Positions 32,666-42,697 are shown, numbered from the stretch's first letter. The stretch: DNA of 52,064 nucleotides from Bdellovibrionales bacterium RIFOXYD12_FULL_39_22 (GCA_001770205.1 MEQL01000015.1:1-52064); one strand, 5' to 3'. Made by a program: numbers and translations. Notes: generated from the letters alone by a model not told the origin.

Positions 32666-33873
32666 AAAAAATCCTTAACTTTTCTAATGCCATCCGCAAG
32701 ACGATCAATATCAGAATTAGTGTTATATATTGTAAATGAGGCCCGCGCTATAGAGGTTAAATTTAAACATTTCATTAGTTGCTGAGCACAGTGATTGCCA
32801 GTACGAATGGCGATGCCTTGCATGTCTAGGATGCTGCCAAGGTCATATGAGTGTACATTTTCAAGAGTAAAAGATACTACTCCAGAACGCTTGGCCGGAT
32901 TGCCAATAATTTTAAGGCCAGAAATTGGTGAGAGCTTTGTGATAGTATATTTAAGAAGATCTTCATCGTACTTCGAAATTTGTTTTTGGCCAATGGCCTT
33001 AATAAATTTTATGGCCTCAGCAAAGGCAATAACTTCGCCGATGGCCGGAGTGCCGGCCTCAAATTTGTGTGGAATTTTATTGTAGGTTGAAGATATTTCT
33101 CCAACTTGATCGATCATATTTCCTCCCCCTTGATAGGGAGGCAATTCTTCGAGAATTGTTTGCTTGGCGTAAAGAACGCCGACGCCATTGGGGCCAAACA
33201 TTTTGTGCGCTGAGAATGCGTAAAAATCGCAGTCGAGTTCTTGAACATCTATCAGAATGTGATTAATTGATTGAGCTCCATCAATGAGGATGGGAACTCC
33301 TTGAGTATGGGCAAAAGAAATAAGTTCTTTTATCGGGTTTACAGTTCCTAGTACATTGGAGACATGAGTGATTGAAACAAGTTTTGTCTTAGAGGTAAAG
33401 AGCTTACGATATTCGGATAGTATTAGATCACCATTACCATCGATGGGAATATATTTGATAGTAATTTTTTTTCTGGAAGATAGAAGTTGCCATGGGATGA
33501 TATTGGAGTGGTGCTCTAAAGTGCTGAGAATAATTTCATCTCCATCATTAATAAAGCGTTCTCCGAAAGTGGCCGCAATGAGATTTATAGAATCGGTGGT
33601 GCCTTTGGTAAAAATTATCTCTTCGCGATGAGCAGCGTTGATAAAGTTTGCTACTAAATCGCGGGTATCTTCAAAAGCGGTAGTTCCTTTGTTTGCCAAA
33701 AAATGTGCGCCACGATGGATATTAGCAGTATCGTAAGTATAGTATTGAGTAAGTGCCTCAATCACTGAGCGTGGTTTTAAAGTGGTGGCAGCACTGTCTA
33801 GATAAGTAAAATCTTTGCCGCGAATTTTTTGATTTAGTGCCGGAAAGTATTCTTTAATAGATGTCGTTGACAT
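32662..33873 (-). CDS. sufS: Cysteine desulfurase SufS
   Basis: 403 aa, normal length. The PLP lysine is in FSAHKMFGPNGVGVLYAK, and the catalytic cysteine in RTGNHCAQQLM. The group-II desulfurase pattern (short active-site loop) points to SufS rather than IscS. It takes sulfur from L-cysteine for Fe-S assembly. GGAG stands 7 bases before the ATG. It lies between sufD and sufE. Confidence 0.95.
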   Translation of the reverse strand: MSTTSIKEYFPALNQKIRGKDFTYLDSAATTLKPRSVIEALTQYYTYDTANIHRGAHFLANKGTTAFEDTRDLVANFINAAHREEIIFTKGTTDSINLIAATFGERFINDGDEIILSTLEHHSNIIPWQLLSSRKKITIKYIPIDGNGDLILSEYRKLFTSKTKLVSITHVSNVLGTVNPIKELISFAHTQGVPILIDGAQSINHILIDVQELDCDFYAFSAHKMFGPNGVGVLYAKQTILEELPPYQGGGNMIDQVGEISSTYNKIPHKFEAGTPAIGEVIAFAEAIKFIKAIGQKQISKYDEDLLKYTITKLSPISGLKIIGNPAKRSGVVSFTLENVHSYDLGSILDMQGIAIRTGNHCAQQLMKCLNLTSIARASFTIYNTNSDIDRLADGIRKVKDFL

Positions 33874-33887
33874 ATGGCAACTCCGTA

Positions 33888-34787
33888 TTATGTAAAACTG
33901 TGTTGCCCATGAAGGCAGCGGTCGGCCTCTACGAGACTATTATCCAAGGAATCTGTTCGGTAGCGGTCAAAACTTAGAGCTAGATTATTATTTAATAGTT
34001 TTCGAAGTTCGTGAGAATTAACTTTGGTAATGATCTCACGGGCAAAGGCGTGGTATATTATTTTTTTTGCATTTTCTTTGTTAATACCACGACTTTGAAG
34101 ATAGAAAAGTTCATCCTGGTTAATGTCGCCAACGGTCGCACCATGAGAACACTTAACATCATCATTTAAAATTTCAAGTACGGGGCGTGCATTTATGTGT
34201 GCGGTGGAAGAGAGGAGTAAATTTTTATTAGATTGCTGGGAAATTGACTTGGATGAACCTTTTTCAATTATTATGTTGCCTACATAATTTGCGTAGGCGT
34301 GATCATCTAAGATGCCTTTAAAGTATAGATTGCTTTCGGTATGAGGACTATTGTGTCGAATGGTTATGTTATTATCAGCTTGTTCCTCATTTTTTAGAGA
34401 GTATAGTCCATTAATGGATGCGCTAGCATTTTGGCCATTTAGATTAACTTCTATATTGTTTTTTGCATTAGTTGTTTTGTCATTGATTATAACAATATTT
34501 AAAGTTGCATTTTTGGTGAGCGTAGCGGTTATTTGAGTGGAGAGCGAGGTGGTTGCCAGCTCTAGATGGCAGTTTGCTTCCAAAGAAAGATGAATTTGTG
34601 CCATGGAGTTATTAGGAGAGTGGATATACAAAGTGGCGCGAGACTCAATTGGACAGATAATTTCAAAGGGTGGACAAAACTCAGGAAGAGAAAGAGATAT
34701 TAATTTTTCAGGAAGAAATGAGATTTTAGCTCCTGGGGGAAGATTTTGTTTTTTATCATTGATTATGAACTTATATTTTGTTTCCAT
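33888..34787 (-). CDS. sufD: Fe-S assembly scaffold protein SufD
   Basis: 299 aa, shorter than E. coli SufD (423 aa) mainly in the N-terminal helical part. The core beta-helix and C-terminus are kept: HINARPVLEILNDDVKCSHG, then ATVGDINQDELFYLQSRGI with the conserved Cys-Ser-His near the cluster site. It partners SufB and SufC. GAGG stands before the ATG. Confidence 0.9.
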   Translation of the reverse strand: METKYKFIINDKKQNLPPGAKISFLPEKLISLSLPEFCPPFEIICPIESRATLYIHSPNNSMAQIHLSLEANCHLELATTSLSTQITATLTKNATLNIVIINDKTTNAKNNIEVNLNGQNASASINGLYSLKNEEQADNNITIRHNSPHTESNLYFKGILDDHAYANYVGNIIIEKGSSKSISQQSNKNLLLSSTAHINARPVLEILNDDVKCSHGATVGDINQDELFYLQSRGINKENAKKIIYHAFAREIITKVNSHELRKLLNNNLALSFDRYRTDSLDNSLVEADRCLHGQHSFT

Positions 34788-34796
34788 ATGGCCGCC

Positions 34797-35564
34797 TCAT
34801 TGTTTATTTTCGTTAACAATCCAATCGTAACCACGTTTTTCTAATTCAAGGGCCAGCTCATGGCCGCCAGTTCTAATGATCTTGCCGTTGTATAAAACAT
34901 GAATAAAGTCTGGGCGGATATAGTCGAGTAGTCGTTGATAATGGGTTATTAGTACAATGGTATTGTTAGAATTTTTCAGATGATTTACTCCATTGGCAAC
35001 GATTTTCAGCGCATCAATGTCTAGCCCCGAGTCTGTTTCGTCAAGAAAGGCAACTCGAGGTTCGAGTAGGGCCATTTGTAAAATTTCATTTTTCTTTTTT
35101 TCACCACCAGAGAAACCAACATTCACTGGGCGATTTAAGAAATTTTCGTCCATATCTAGAAAATGTAACTTTTCCTTGGCATATTCAATAAAGTCTTTTT
35201 TATTTTTAGGTTTTCTCTTTTGGTACAAGGCCACGTCAGTGGCAGCTTCCCATAGAAAAGAGAGATTAGTTACACCGGGAATTTCAACAGGATATTGAAA
35301 ACCTAGAAAAATTCCTTCTCGGGCCCTTTGGTCTGGTTCGAGTGCGAGCAGATCGGATCGTGTGTTGTCTTTCGAATGGAGAAAGATCTCGCCTCCAGTA
35401 ACAATATAATCGGGATGTCCAGCAACTGTTTTTGCTAGCGTACTCTTACCAGAACCATTGGGCCCCATGATGGCATGAATTTCTCCGGCCTTCATGTTAA
35501 GATTAATTCCTTTTAATATTTTGTTTCCTTGAATTTCCACATTAAGATTTTTTATTTCCAGCAT
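34797..35564 (-). CDS. sufC: Fe-S assembly ATPase SufC
   Basis: 255 aa from the ATG at 35564 (GGAG 7 bases before it); a TTG at 35579 lies within the ribosome site. It is an ABC-type ATPase: Walker A GPNGSGKSTLA, signature NVGFSGGEKKKNEI, Walker B VAFLDETDSGLDID and the switch His in LITHYQRLL. It drives conformational change of the SufBCD scaffold. No membrane part exists, as expected. Confidence 0.95.
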   Translation of the reverse strand: MLEIKNLNVEIQGNKILKGINLNMKAGEIHAIMGPNGSGKSTLAKTVAGHPDYIVTGGEIFLHSKDNTRSDLLALEPDQRAREGIFLGFQYPVEIPGVTNLSFLWEAATDVALYQKRKPKNKKDFIEYAKEKLHFLDMDENFLNRPVNVGFSGGEKKKNEILQMALLEPRVAFLDETDSGLDIDALKIVANGVNHLKNSNNTIVLITHYQRLLDYIRPDFIHVLYNGKIIRTGGHELALELEKRGYDWIVNENKQ

Positions 35565-35596
35565 ATAATTCTCCAGCAAGGCGATGCGCCGATCAA

Positions 35597-37021
35597 TCAG
35601 CCAACGCTATTTTCTAATTTCATTTCAATTAACTTAACGGCCTCGATAGAAAATTCTAGAGGCAGTTCTTTAAATACTTCCTTACAAAAACCATTCACGA
35701 TAAGTGAAATTGCCTTTTCAGTAGAGATTCCACGTGATTTTAAATAAAAAAGTTGATCTTCACTTATTTTAGAAGTCGTGGCCTCGTGTTCTACAGTGGC
35801 GCTTTTGTTTTTTATATCAAGATATGGATAAGTATGAGCAGAAGATTTGTTTCCAACTAACATTGAATCACATTGAGAATAGTTGCGAGCGTTGTGCGCA
35901 GATGGCATGATTTTAACTAAACCACGATATGCGTTAGATGATTCTTCTGCAGAAATTCCCTTTGAGATAATAGTGCTTTTAGTATTTTTACCAATATGTA
36001 CCATTTTGGTGCCGGTGTCGGCCTGCATGTGATTATTAGTAATGGCCACAGAGTAAAAGGCGCCTTGGGAATTATCACCGATAAGATTGCAGCTTGGATA
36101 TTTCCAAGTTATGGCCGAACCAGCTTCAACTTGAGTCCAAGATATTTTAGAATTAATTCCCAGACAGTTCCCACGCTTTGTTACAAAATTATAGATGCCA
36201 CCACGTCCCTCGCTATCTCCTGCGTACCAATTTTGAACAGTAGAATATTTAATTTCAGCATTGTCCAAGGCGATAAGTTCAACAATAGCTGCGTGTAATT
36301 GATTTTCATCGCGCGCCGGAGCCGTGCAGCCTTCAAGATAGTTAACGAAGCTGCCGGCCTCGGCAATGATAAGCGTGCGCTCAAACTGGCCACTTCCTTT
36401 AGCATTGATTCGAAAGTAGGAGGAGAGATCAATTGGACAGTGTGTGTTTGGTGGGATGTAAACAAAGGAGCCATCGGAAAAGATGGCCGAGTTTAAGGCC
36501 GCATAGAAATTATCAGAATAGGGAACAACTTTTCCCATATATTTTTTTACTAAGTCTGGATACTTTTGAATTGCTTCAGAGATAGAACAAAATATTATTC
36601 CATGTTCTGCTAAATCTTTTTGATGAGTGGTAGCGACGGAAACACTATCAAACACGGCATCAACTGCCACAGAGGAAAGACGCTTCTGTTCTTCAATGGG
36701 TATGCCAAGTTTTTCAAAAGTGGCCAGTAGTTCTTGATCGATAAGGCCGTTATTCATACCCGGAAAAATTGTTTTTTTGGGGGTGTTGTAATAACAGATT
36801 TTATCAAAAGTAATTGGGGGAATTTTAAGTTTTGCCCAGTTTGGATGTTTTAGCGTCTTCCAGTGAGCAAATGCTCTAAGACGAAAATCCAAAACCCAGG
36901 ATGGTTCGTTTTTTTTATGAGAAAGAAGAGTGATGATTTTTTCATTTATGCCAATAGGGAAATCTTCTGATTCTAATTTTGATTCAAAACCATACTTGTA
37001 TTCATTTTGCCTGTTTTCCAT
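35597..37021 (-). CDS. sufB: Fe-S assembly scaffold protein SufB
   Basis: 474 aa, the usual length. Visible are ELNxF-like N-terminal regions, YVPPNTHCP-like [45 protein letters not shown] and the C-terminal [22 protein letters not shown] with the conserved Glu/His. It builds the nascent Fe-S cluster with SufC and SufD. It is the first gene of the operon sufBCDSE. No sufA, sufU or regulator gene (IscR/SufR) adjoins it. Confidence 0.95.
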   Translation of the reverse strand: MENRQNEYKYGFESKLESEDFPIGINEKIITLLSHKKNEPSWVLDFRLRAFAHWKTLKHPNWAKLKIPPITFDKICYYNTPKKTIFPGMNNGLIDQELLATFEKLGIPIEEQKRLSSVAVDAVFDSVSVATTHQKDLAEHGIIFCSISEAIQKYPDLVKKYMGKVVPYSDNFYAALNSAIFSDGSFVYIPPNTHCPIDLSSYFRINAKGSGQFERTLIIAEAGSFVNYLEGCTAPARDENQLHAAIVELIALDNAEIKYSTVQNWYAGDSEGRGGIYNFVTKRGNCLGINSKISWTQVEAGSAITWKYPSCNLIGDNSQGAFYSVAITNNHMQADTGTKMVHIGKNTKSTIISKGISAEESSNAYRGLVKIMPSAHNARNYSQCDSMLVGNKSSAHTYPYLDIKNKSATVEHEATTSKISEDQLFYLKSRGISTEKAISLIVNGFCKEVFKELPLEFSIEAVKLIEMKLENSVG

Positions 37022-37061
37022 AATTCACCACTTAAATAGGTTAAAAAATAGCCTATATGCC

Positions 37062-37117
37062 ATTATAGTCTAAAACTTCAAAAAAAGCGACTATACTTCT
37101 CTATCTAGTAATAGATA
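37062..37117 (-). promoter_or_regulatory. Probable suf promoter with inverted repeats
   Basis: On the minus strand TATAAT (37062-37067) stands about 40 bases before sufB and fits a -10 box; no good -35 is seen. It is half of a dyad TATAGTC (37064-37070) with GACTATA (37089-37095). A second perfect dyad TATCTA-GTAA-TAGATA is at 37102-37117. One or both may be operators for an Fe-S-sensing repressor encoded elsewhere. Confidence 0.4.
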
Positions 37118-37186
37118 TAATTGATGGTAAGTTTTTTATGAATATTAATTAAAATTAATTGCATGATGATTGAAGTAGGATTGAAT

Positions 37187-37564
37187 ATGGGATTGGTGAA
37201 AAAAATTACACCCTTTCAGCAAAAAGTCTATGCCATTGTTTCCAGAATTCCACGAGGACGAGTGATGACCTACCAGGGAATTGCAAAAATTATAGGTTGT
37301 AATAGTGCCCAAGCAGTAGGGCAGGCACTGAAAAAGAATCCATTTGCACCAAAAGTTCCTTGTCATAGAGTTATAAAAAGTAATTTATCCGTCGGTGGTT
37401 TTTTTGGTAAACAGAGTGGAAAATATGTCGAAAAAAAAATAGCATTGCTCAAAAAAGAAGGGGTGCTGTTCTTGGATGGCCATCTAAAGGATGTTTGTCG
37501 AGTTTTATCTGGTAAAATCAGTCAAAAAACTAATTACTTCGGCGGTAAGAAGAGTCCAAAGTAA
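37187..37564 (+). CDS. Methylated-DNA-cysteine methyltransferase family protein (MGMT/Ogt type)
   Basis: 125 aa from the ATG at 37187 (AGGA 7 bases before); ATGs at 37163 and 37166 lack a ribosome site. The DNA-binding part reads FQQKVYAIVSRIPRGRVMTY, and KVPCHRVIKSNLSVGGF holds the alkyl-accepting Cys with the HRV residues. The Cys distinguishes it from alkyltransferase-like proteins, which have Trp there. Only the C-terminal domain is present. It repairs O6-alkylguanine in a suicide reaction. Confidence 0.88.
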   Translation: MGLVKKITPFQQKVYAIVSRIPRGRVMTYQGIAKIIGCNSAQAVGQALKKNPFAPKVPCHRVIKSNLSVGGFFGKQSGKYVEKKIALLKKEGVLFLDGHLKDVCRVLSGKISQKTNYFGGKKSPK

Positions 37565-37772
37565 AAATAACAACCAAGGTAAGTAGTTTTCTTTTTTCAT
37601 GGCATGTATCCAGGTCACGGACAATGTAAGGTTGCCCCAGAGACCTCAAGCAAAAAATAGGCCAGCTAAAATCCAAAAATAAAATGTCTCTTTGCGAGGT
37701 TATGAGCTTAGGTTATTGGATAGTGAAAGGAAAAAGCATCTAATTGACACCAAAAAAGGCCAAATGGCACCA

Positions 37773-39014
37773 CTAAATATTTTCTTCAAAATAATCAAGA
37801 TCCTTACTAAATGTTTCTTCTAGGCCGGCAAGAGATAAGAATGCCGCGATAAGGCAGACGGCGCCAACGGTTAATGCGCTGGCCTCCATCGACATATAGT
37901 TTTTTAAAAACTGAAACGCGATAGTGATCGGGACGACCATACCACGGACAAAATTGGGAACAGTTGTTGCGACTGTGGCACGAAGATTCGTTCCAAATTG
38001 TTCGGCGGCAACCGTAACAAAAATGGCCCAATAACCCCCGGCCACACCGAGAGTAAAGCATACGCCATAGAAAAATGTAGTGCTTTGGGCGCCTTGTAAA
38101 AAATAGAAAGTGATACCGGCCACAGTGAGAATCATAAAAATTAAGACGGCCTTTTTGCGGCTTTTTAAAATTTGACTAAGAAGGCCACTAGAAAAATCAC
38201 CAAAGATTAAGCCTAAGTAACATAACATAACCGCATTACCGGCAGAAATTGGGCCAGTAATTCCAAATTCCTTAGCAAATTCGGGAGAGAAGGTGATGAG
38301 AATTGCGACGACGTACCAAATAGGGACGCCGATCAAGACTGAGTTTAAGTATCGTAAAAATCTTTTTCCATTAGTGAAGAGCGCCAGAAAATTGCCTTTG
38401 CTTACAGAAGAATTTACTTCCATGGTTTGAAACATTCCGGATTCTGCAACACTAATTCGGGTAATCAATAGCAGCATTCCGAGTCCTCCCCCGATATAGA
38501 AGGCAGTTCGCCAATCAAAAGAAGTGGCCACCCAGTTTGCCAAGATGGCGCCAGAGACGCCGATGGAGGCAACCATCATAGTGCCGTATCCCCGGATATG
38601 TTTTGGTAGTACTTCTGCCACTAAAGTTATTCCAGCACCCAATTCTCCTGCCAAGCCGATTCCGGCGATAAAACGAAGTACTGCATATACCGGAAGTGAA
38701 TTAGCAAAACCATTAGCAAAATTGGCCACAGAGTAGATAAAGATGGAGGCAAACATGATTTTAAGACGCCCTTTTCGATCACCCAGTATCCCCCAGAGAA
38801 TTCCCCCAAGCAGCATTCCGATCATTTGCATATTGAGAAGAAAAACACCCTTATCTACAAGGTCTTGTCCATCAAGACCGATTGCCTTAAGACTTGGTAC
38901 GCGCACAATGCTAAAAAGCACAAGATCATAAATATCTACGAAATATCCTAGTGCGGCCACGATAACAGGCAGACTAAAAATCAAACGAATATTAGATTTT
39001 TCAGATGGGGCCAT
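37773..39014 (-). CDS. Major facilitator superfamily transporter
   Basis: 413 aa, about twelve membrane segments. GDRKGRLKIM after segment 2 is the MFS motif A, and 'GIGLAGELGAGITLVAEVLP' resembles motif of sugar/organic-acid porters (metabolite:H+ symporter group). The substrate cannot be told from sequence alone. CGGAG precedes the ATG. It is followed by dedA on the other side of 15 bases, in the same direction. Confidence 0.88.
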   Translation of the reverse strand: MAPSEKSNIRLIFSLPVIVAALGYFVDIYDLVLFSIVRVPSLKAIGLDGQDLVDKGVFLLNMQMIGMLLGGILWGILGDRKGRLKIMFASIFIYSVANFANGFANSLPVYAVLRFIAGIGLAGELGAGITLVAEVLPKHIRGYGTMMVASIGVSGAILANWVATSFDWRTAFYIGGGLGMLLLITRISVAESGMFQTMEVNSSVSKGNFLALFTNGKRFLRYLNSVLIGVPIWYVVAILITFSPEFAKEFGITGPISAGNAVMLCYLGLIFGDFSSGLLSQILKSRKKAVLIFMILTVAGITFYFLQGAQSTTFFYGVCFTLGVAGGYWAIFVTVAAEQFGTNLRATVATTVPNFVRGMVVPITIAFQFLKNYMSMEASALTVGAVCLIAAFLSLAGLEETFSKDLDYFEENI

Positions 39015-39029
39015 ATTGAATTTCTCCGA

Positions 39030-39683
39030 TTATTGATTGCTATTTTTATCATCTTCGGGTGAAGGCCGTTCTAGATTTTGTATGACTTTATTTTTCAGGT
39101 AGTGCCCCCAGATGAGCAGCGCCACCAAAAATATGGCAAAAAGAAGACTTCCTGTTTTCATCTTTCTAATAATTTTTTCCAAGTAATCTAAATTTTCCCC
39201 GAATAATTTTCCAACATAGATCCAAGCAGGAACAGAAATTAGTGCCGCTAATCCATCTACAGAGATAAATAATGGGTATGGTTTTTTTAAAGTGCCGACA
39301 AAAAAATAGATAGGAGCGCGTAGGCCAGGTAAAAAACGAGCTATGAAAATAACCTTATTGCCAAAACGGTGAAAAGCACGGGCCGCCACATTTAAAAGAG
39401 AGGGGCGAATTATTTTGCTCATTATCTTACTTTGAAATAGGCGTTGTCCCCAGATTCGGCCCATCCAAAATATAATTGAATCTCCAATTACAACGCCGGC
39501 CATACTAACAAAAAGAGTTCTCCAAAATCCAGAGGTGTGAGAGGAGACCAATACGCCTCCGGCAACCAGGGTAATATCTTCAGGAATAGGTAGACCTAGG
39601 CCGCAGGCCACCAGGATCATAAAGATTAATAATAGGGAATACCCCTCATGTTGCATAAGAAAGTCGAGTAGTTGATCAAACAT
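39030..39683 (-). CDS. DedA family membrane protein
   Basis: 217 aa, about four to five membrane segments. GLPIPEDITLVAGGVL at the N-terminus and FIARFLPGLRAPIYFFVGTL are the family signatures. DedA proteins are inner-membrane half-transporter-like proteins; several act as lipid carriers (for example recycling undecaprenyl phosphate). It may share a transcript with the MFS gene 15 bases downstream. Confidence 0.9.
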   Translation of the reverse strand: MFDQLLDFLMQHEGYSLLLIFMILVACGLGLPIPEDITLVAGGVLVSSHTSGFWRTLFVSMAGVVIGDSIIFWMGRIWGQRLFQSKIMSKIIRPSLLNVAARAFHRFGNKVIFIARFLPGLRAPIYFFVGTLKKPYPLFISVDGLAALISVPAWIYVGKLFGENLDYLEKIIRKMKTGSLLFAIFLVALLIWGHYLKNKVIQNLERPSPEDDKNSNQ

Positions 39684-39853
39684 TCGATCATGCTAATTGA
39701 TTGTGAAATTTTTGGCCAGTACTCAATTGCAAAAAAATAATAAAAATCTAATTAAGCTTATCATCGAGGTAGACTATTTTTAATTGGACGCTGAAGGTAT
39801 GAGGCCATAAAATTTACTTAATATACATTCTATTTCGGGAGGATACAAAAGCA

Positions 39854-40735
39854 ATGTTGCAGATATTGGCCGCTCCACCACTTTTATTTTGTTTGCTGAT
39901 GTTTTCTGGTGCCACCGATTGGATTTATTCGTCAAATAAAATGAAATACCAGTTTAGTCCAGATACACCGTTTTTCCCGGCGTATTTAGCTGCCAAGTCG
40001 GTACCTCGTCACCGTCTCTCGGTTCGGAAACTTCCATATACGGAGATTATTCATGCGGGTAAATTGCGCTATGGTGTTGGCCTAGGAGGACAATTTAAAC
40101 TTTTTAGATATACAGAGGAAGGTGAGGCGGGCCCGTCACAAAACAGAGGAATGCAGTATAATTTTAGCGCAGGAATAACTACACAGACCGATTTAGAAGA
40201 AGGACTAGATGTTATTGGATGGGATGGTGTTATGATGTCAGAGACATCTTTTTCAATTGGAGAAAAATCATTTTTAAAGATAGGTGTGTTTCACATCTCT
40301 GGCCATATTGGAGATGAGTATCTTCAGAAGGTTAAAAGGAAAAGGCAATCTTATGCACGCAATGAGATTACCCTGGCCCTTTCTAATAACTCTTTTTTTA
40401 ATTTAAGAACTTATTTTGAGGTCGGATATGATTATTCTACTAATAGGGCGGCGCCAGATGATCCATATCGCTTGGAGTTTGGAATGGAATATTCTGGGGT
40501 AGGAGCGCAAAAGGAGAAAACTGTGGCCCCGTTTGCTGCCAGCGATATTGAATCGTATCAGGAGGATAATTGGAGATTTAATCAGACCTATCAGTTGGGC
40601 ATTATAGCTCAGGCCAATAATTTTTCCAGAATGTATCGAGTATACTTAGAGTATTATGTCGGAAGGTCACAAATGAGTGAGTTTTTTAACCACCACGAAA
40701 ATCATTATGCGCTCGAGTTTGCTTTAGACTTTTAA
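39854..40735 (+). CDS. Exported DUF1207-like protein, probably outer membrane
   Basis: 293 aa. A signal peptide is seen (MLQILAAPPLLFCLLMFSGA) and GGGAGG lies 10 bases before the ATG. The body opens with FSPDTPFFPAYLAAKSVPRH and then alternates hydrophobic strands and charged loops up to a final aromatic residue (ALEFALDF). This is typical of an outer-membrane beta-barrel, and the start matches my memory of DUF1207 proteins. The function of that family is unknown. Confidence 0.72.
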   Translation: MLQILAAPPLLFCLLMFSGATDWIYSSNKMKYQFSPDTPFFPAYLAAKSVPRHRLSVRKLPYTEIIHAGKLRYGVGLGGQFKLFRYTEEGEAGPSQNRGMQYNFSAGITTQTDLEEGLDVIGWDGVMMSETSFSIGEKSFLKIGVFHISGHIGDEYLQKVKRKRQSYARNEITLALSNNSFFNLRTYFEVGYDYSTNRAAPDDPYRLEFGMEYSGVGAQKEKTVAPFAASDIESYQEDNWRFNQTYQLGIIAQANNFSRMYRVYLEYYVGRSQMSEFFNHHENHYALEFALDF

Positions 40736-40908
40736 TTAAATGATCGCTATCCCGCCTTAATTTTCTCGGAACATATAATCTTTACCGAATTGTTAAAAAA
40801 AATTCCGCATAGCGCCAAAACGTGATAAACAATTGCCCGGGAAGCAAAAACTTTTCAAAAGGCGTAGTTTTAGCGTCGTTTTGATTGATTATTAACGAGG
40901 AGAAAGTA

Positions 40909-41532
40909 ATGAAAAAATCACTTTTTAGTTTATTGTTACTTGTGGCCACGGTTACGGTAGTGCAAGCTAATATTGTGGATCTATCCGAAAGGATTGTTTC
41001 GCAATCGCAAAAGTTACAAAGATCTGTTTATGACATGCGATATGGATCTAGCTGGGATCATCGCATTGCACGCGAAGATGCGACTGAACTTCGAAGGATG
41101 GTAGAGAGAATGTTGATGCAACTAGATGGAGAGGGGCCACGTCCTCCGATGCCGCCAACTCCGCCAACTCCGCCAACTCCACCATATCCACCATATCCAC
41201 CATATCCACCATATCCACCAATGCCGCCACGTCCGACACATACTATCTCTGCTAGCTGCGAATATGATATCGGTGGAAATTTTTTTAATCCTGAAACTAA
41301 AGTTGAGTGTACAGTCTATGGCCGTGGCGCCGCTGGTTATGAAGTAGAGGTTGTTTCTAAATACAATAGGACGATAGAATTTCGTGGAACTCTTGAACCG
41401 CAACAGACCACACAACAGTTTAAAACTGATGAGGAGAAAGTTGGTGGTAGTGGAGTGACCTATAATGTCTATATTTTAACTCGCGAGGGCGCAAAGATAT
41501 TAGTTAATACAAGACGAGCATCCACATTCTAA
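40909..41532 (+). CDS. Secreted Pro-rich protein with beta-sandwich-like C-terminal domain
   Basis: 207 aa from the ATG at 40909 (GAGGAG 6 bases before). A signal peptide MKKSLFSLLLLVATVTVVQA ends before NIV. A helical part (~20-75) and a spacer of PPT and PPY triplets (~80-108) follow. The C-terminal domain (~109-207) has two cysteines (ASCEYDIG and VECTVYG) that may form a disulfide. The Pro spacer would set the two parts apart outside the inner membrane. A terminator follows. The family is not recognised. Confidence 0.75.
   Translation: MKKSLFSLLLLVATVTVVQANIVDLSERIVSQSQKLQRSVYDMRYGSSWDHRIAREDATELRRMVERMLMQLDGEGPRPPMPPTPPTPPTPPYPPYPPYPPYPPMPPRPTHTISASCEYDIGGNFFNPETKVECTVYGRGAAGYEVEVVSKYNRTIEFRGTLEPQQTTQQFKTDEEKVGGSGVTYNVYILTREGAKILVNTRRASTF
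41152..41214 (+). repeat. 9-bp tandem repeats coding a proline spacer
   Basis: Three copies of CCGCCAACT (PPT) are followed by four copies of CCACCATAT (PPY), all in frame. The two blocks are perfect repeats, and copy number is likely to vary between strains. They also create a false open frame on the opposite strand. Confidence 0.95.
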
Positions 41533-41567
41533 GAATTGTGATTTAAAGGTTGAACTGTAAAAAAATA

Positions 41568-41594
41568 AAGGGCCTCGTTTTCTGAGGCCCTTTT
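41568..41594 (+). terminator. Rho-independent terminator
   Basis: AAAGGGCCTC (41568-41577) pairs with GAGGCCCTTT, with a 6-base loop and a T-rich tail. It ends the 40909 gene and, with the A-run on the other side, may serve the convergent gene 41622 as well. Confidence 0.9.
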
Positions 41595-41621
41595 CTTTGG
41601 CGAAGTAAAGTAATGATCTAT

Positions 41622-42272
41622 TTAATGGACAATCTCGGAGCTGGGGATCGGAGTTGATTGTTGGCCTAAAGGCACGGGAGATAAATTAGCGCGTCCTCCG
41701 CCTCCGCTGACACTCTGCTTGCTATATTTCATTATGCTGCTTTCCAGACTCTTAATAGCGATATTTTTATTAGTTTTTAGCTCTTGTAATCGTTGATTGT
41801 GGATATACTCAAGATATTTTCGGCGAGCATCATACATATTATTGATAAATTCGATTTGAAAACTTTTTAGCTCCATCCAGCAGGCAATTTTCTCTTCTTT
41901 CGTCAGTGCGGTTGGGGTATTGCTTAGAACCGTTTCGCTATTAATTGTCGGGGCCTTATTCCCTTTGCTGTCATAGGCCAAAATGATAGAGGAAAACTCG
42001 CCATTACAAACCATCTTTTTATGATCCAAATAACGCTCTACTACTTCCTCCCGAATGCGATCAATTTCGTTAAAATAGTTTTCTGGAGATAGTGTTTTTA
42101 TCTTAGAAATTTCATCTTTAATTTTTCGCACGTAATCGATTTCATTTTCCGGGGGACGAATAGGACTAACCTTGGCCGAGGGAGTAGCGCTGTTTGACTG
42201 TGCCAGGGCCAGAGTAATAAAAGTTAGCAATATGGTTATAATGGAGTGTTTAATGAGTTTTGGTCCTTGCAT
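41622..42272 (-). CDS. Secreted coiled-coil protein of unknown function
   Basis: 216 aa with a signal peptide (KHSIITILLTFITLALAQ) and then a helical, charged body with likely coiled-coil segments (~45-80 and ~130-180). Two cysteines are at MVCNGEF and IACWMEL. The tail is Gly/Ser/Pro-rich (SGGGGRANLSP). No domain is recognised. It lies downstream of the yggU-like gene in the same direction. Confidence 0.68.
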   Translation of the reverse strand: MQGPKLIKHSIITILLTFITLALAQSNSATPSAKVSPIRPPENEIDYVRKIKDEISKIKTLSPENYFNEIDRIREEVVERYLDHKKMVCNGEFSSIILAYDSKGNKAPTINSETVLSNTPTALTKEEKIACWMELKSFQIEFINNMYDARRKYLEYIHNQRLQELKTNKNIAIKSLESSIMKYSKQSVSGGGGRANLSPVPLGQQSTPIPSSEIVH

Positions 42273-42328
42273 TAATTCTAATTATTAATTATTAATAATT
42301 AATTCAAATTTTTATTTAATTTTTTTAA

Positions 42329-42691
42329 TCACGTTTCTAGATAATAGGCCAGATCTTTACTGTCTGTAAAAAAAATTGTGACAATCACATGCTTATATCG
42401 AGATTTTTCTCCGCGAGTTACTTCTACACAGCTTTTACTTAACCTAAAATATTTTGCTATGATGACACGAATTGCTTCATTGGCCTGTCCATCAATCGGG
42501 CGTGCGTGAGTATGAATAATTAAATTACCATCGCTATCGGGTATAATTTTTTCCTGTTTTGATCCAGGTTTGGCGTGTACGTAAATCGAAAAACTAACCC
42601 CGTTTTTATGGGCCAAAAAATGTGAAACTTTTATGCCGCGCCTTGTGAATTTGTCCTCAAGTGGATGTATGTTATATGATCTAGTACTCAT
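42329..42691 (-). CDS. DUF167/YggU family protein
   Basis: 120 aa. The core SIYVHAKPGSKQEKI, then ARPIDGQANEAIRVIIAKYF and VTRGEKSRYKHVIV match the conserved YggU/DUF167 fold, found across life with no defined function. It starts six bases after the end of the maf gene, so the two are probably co-transcribed. Confidence 0.88.
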   Translation of the reverse strand: MSTRSYNIHPLEDKFTRRGIKVSHFLAHKNGVSFSIYVHAKPGSKQEKIIPDSDGNLIIHTHARPIDGQANEAIRVIIAKYFRLSKSCVEVTRGEKSRYKHVIVTIFFTDSKDLAYYLET

Positions 42692-42697
42692 GAGTGG

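Noticed and set aside
41048..41415. Open frames opposite the proline repeats (Trp/Ile- and Met/Val-rich translations)
   Set aside because: They arise from the 9-bp repeats of the real gene on the plus strand and have no ribosome site.
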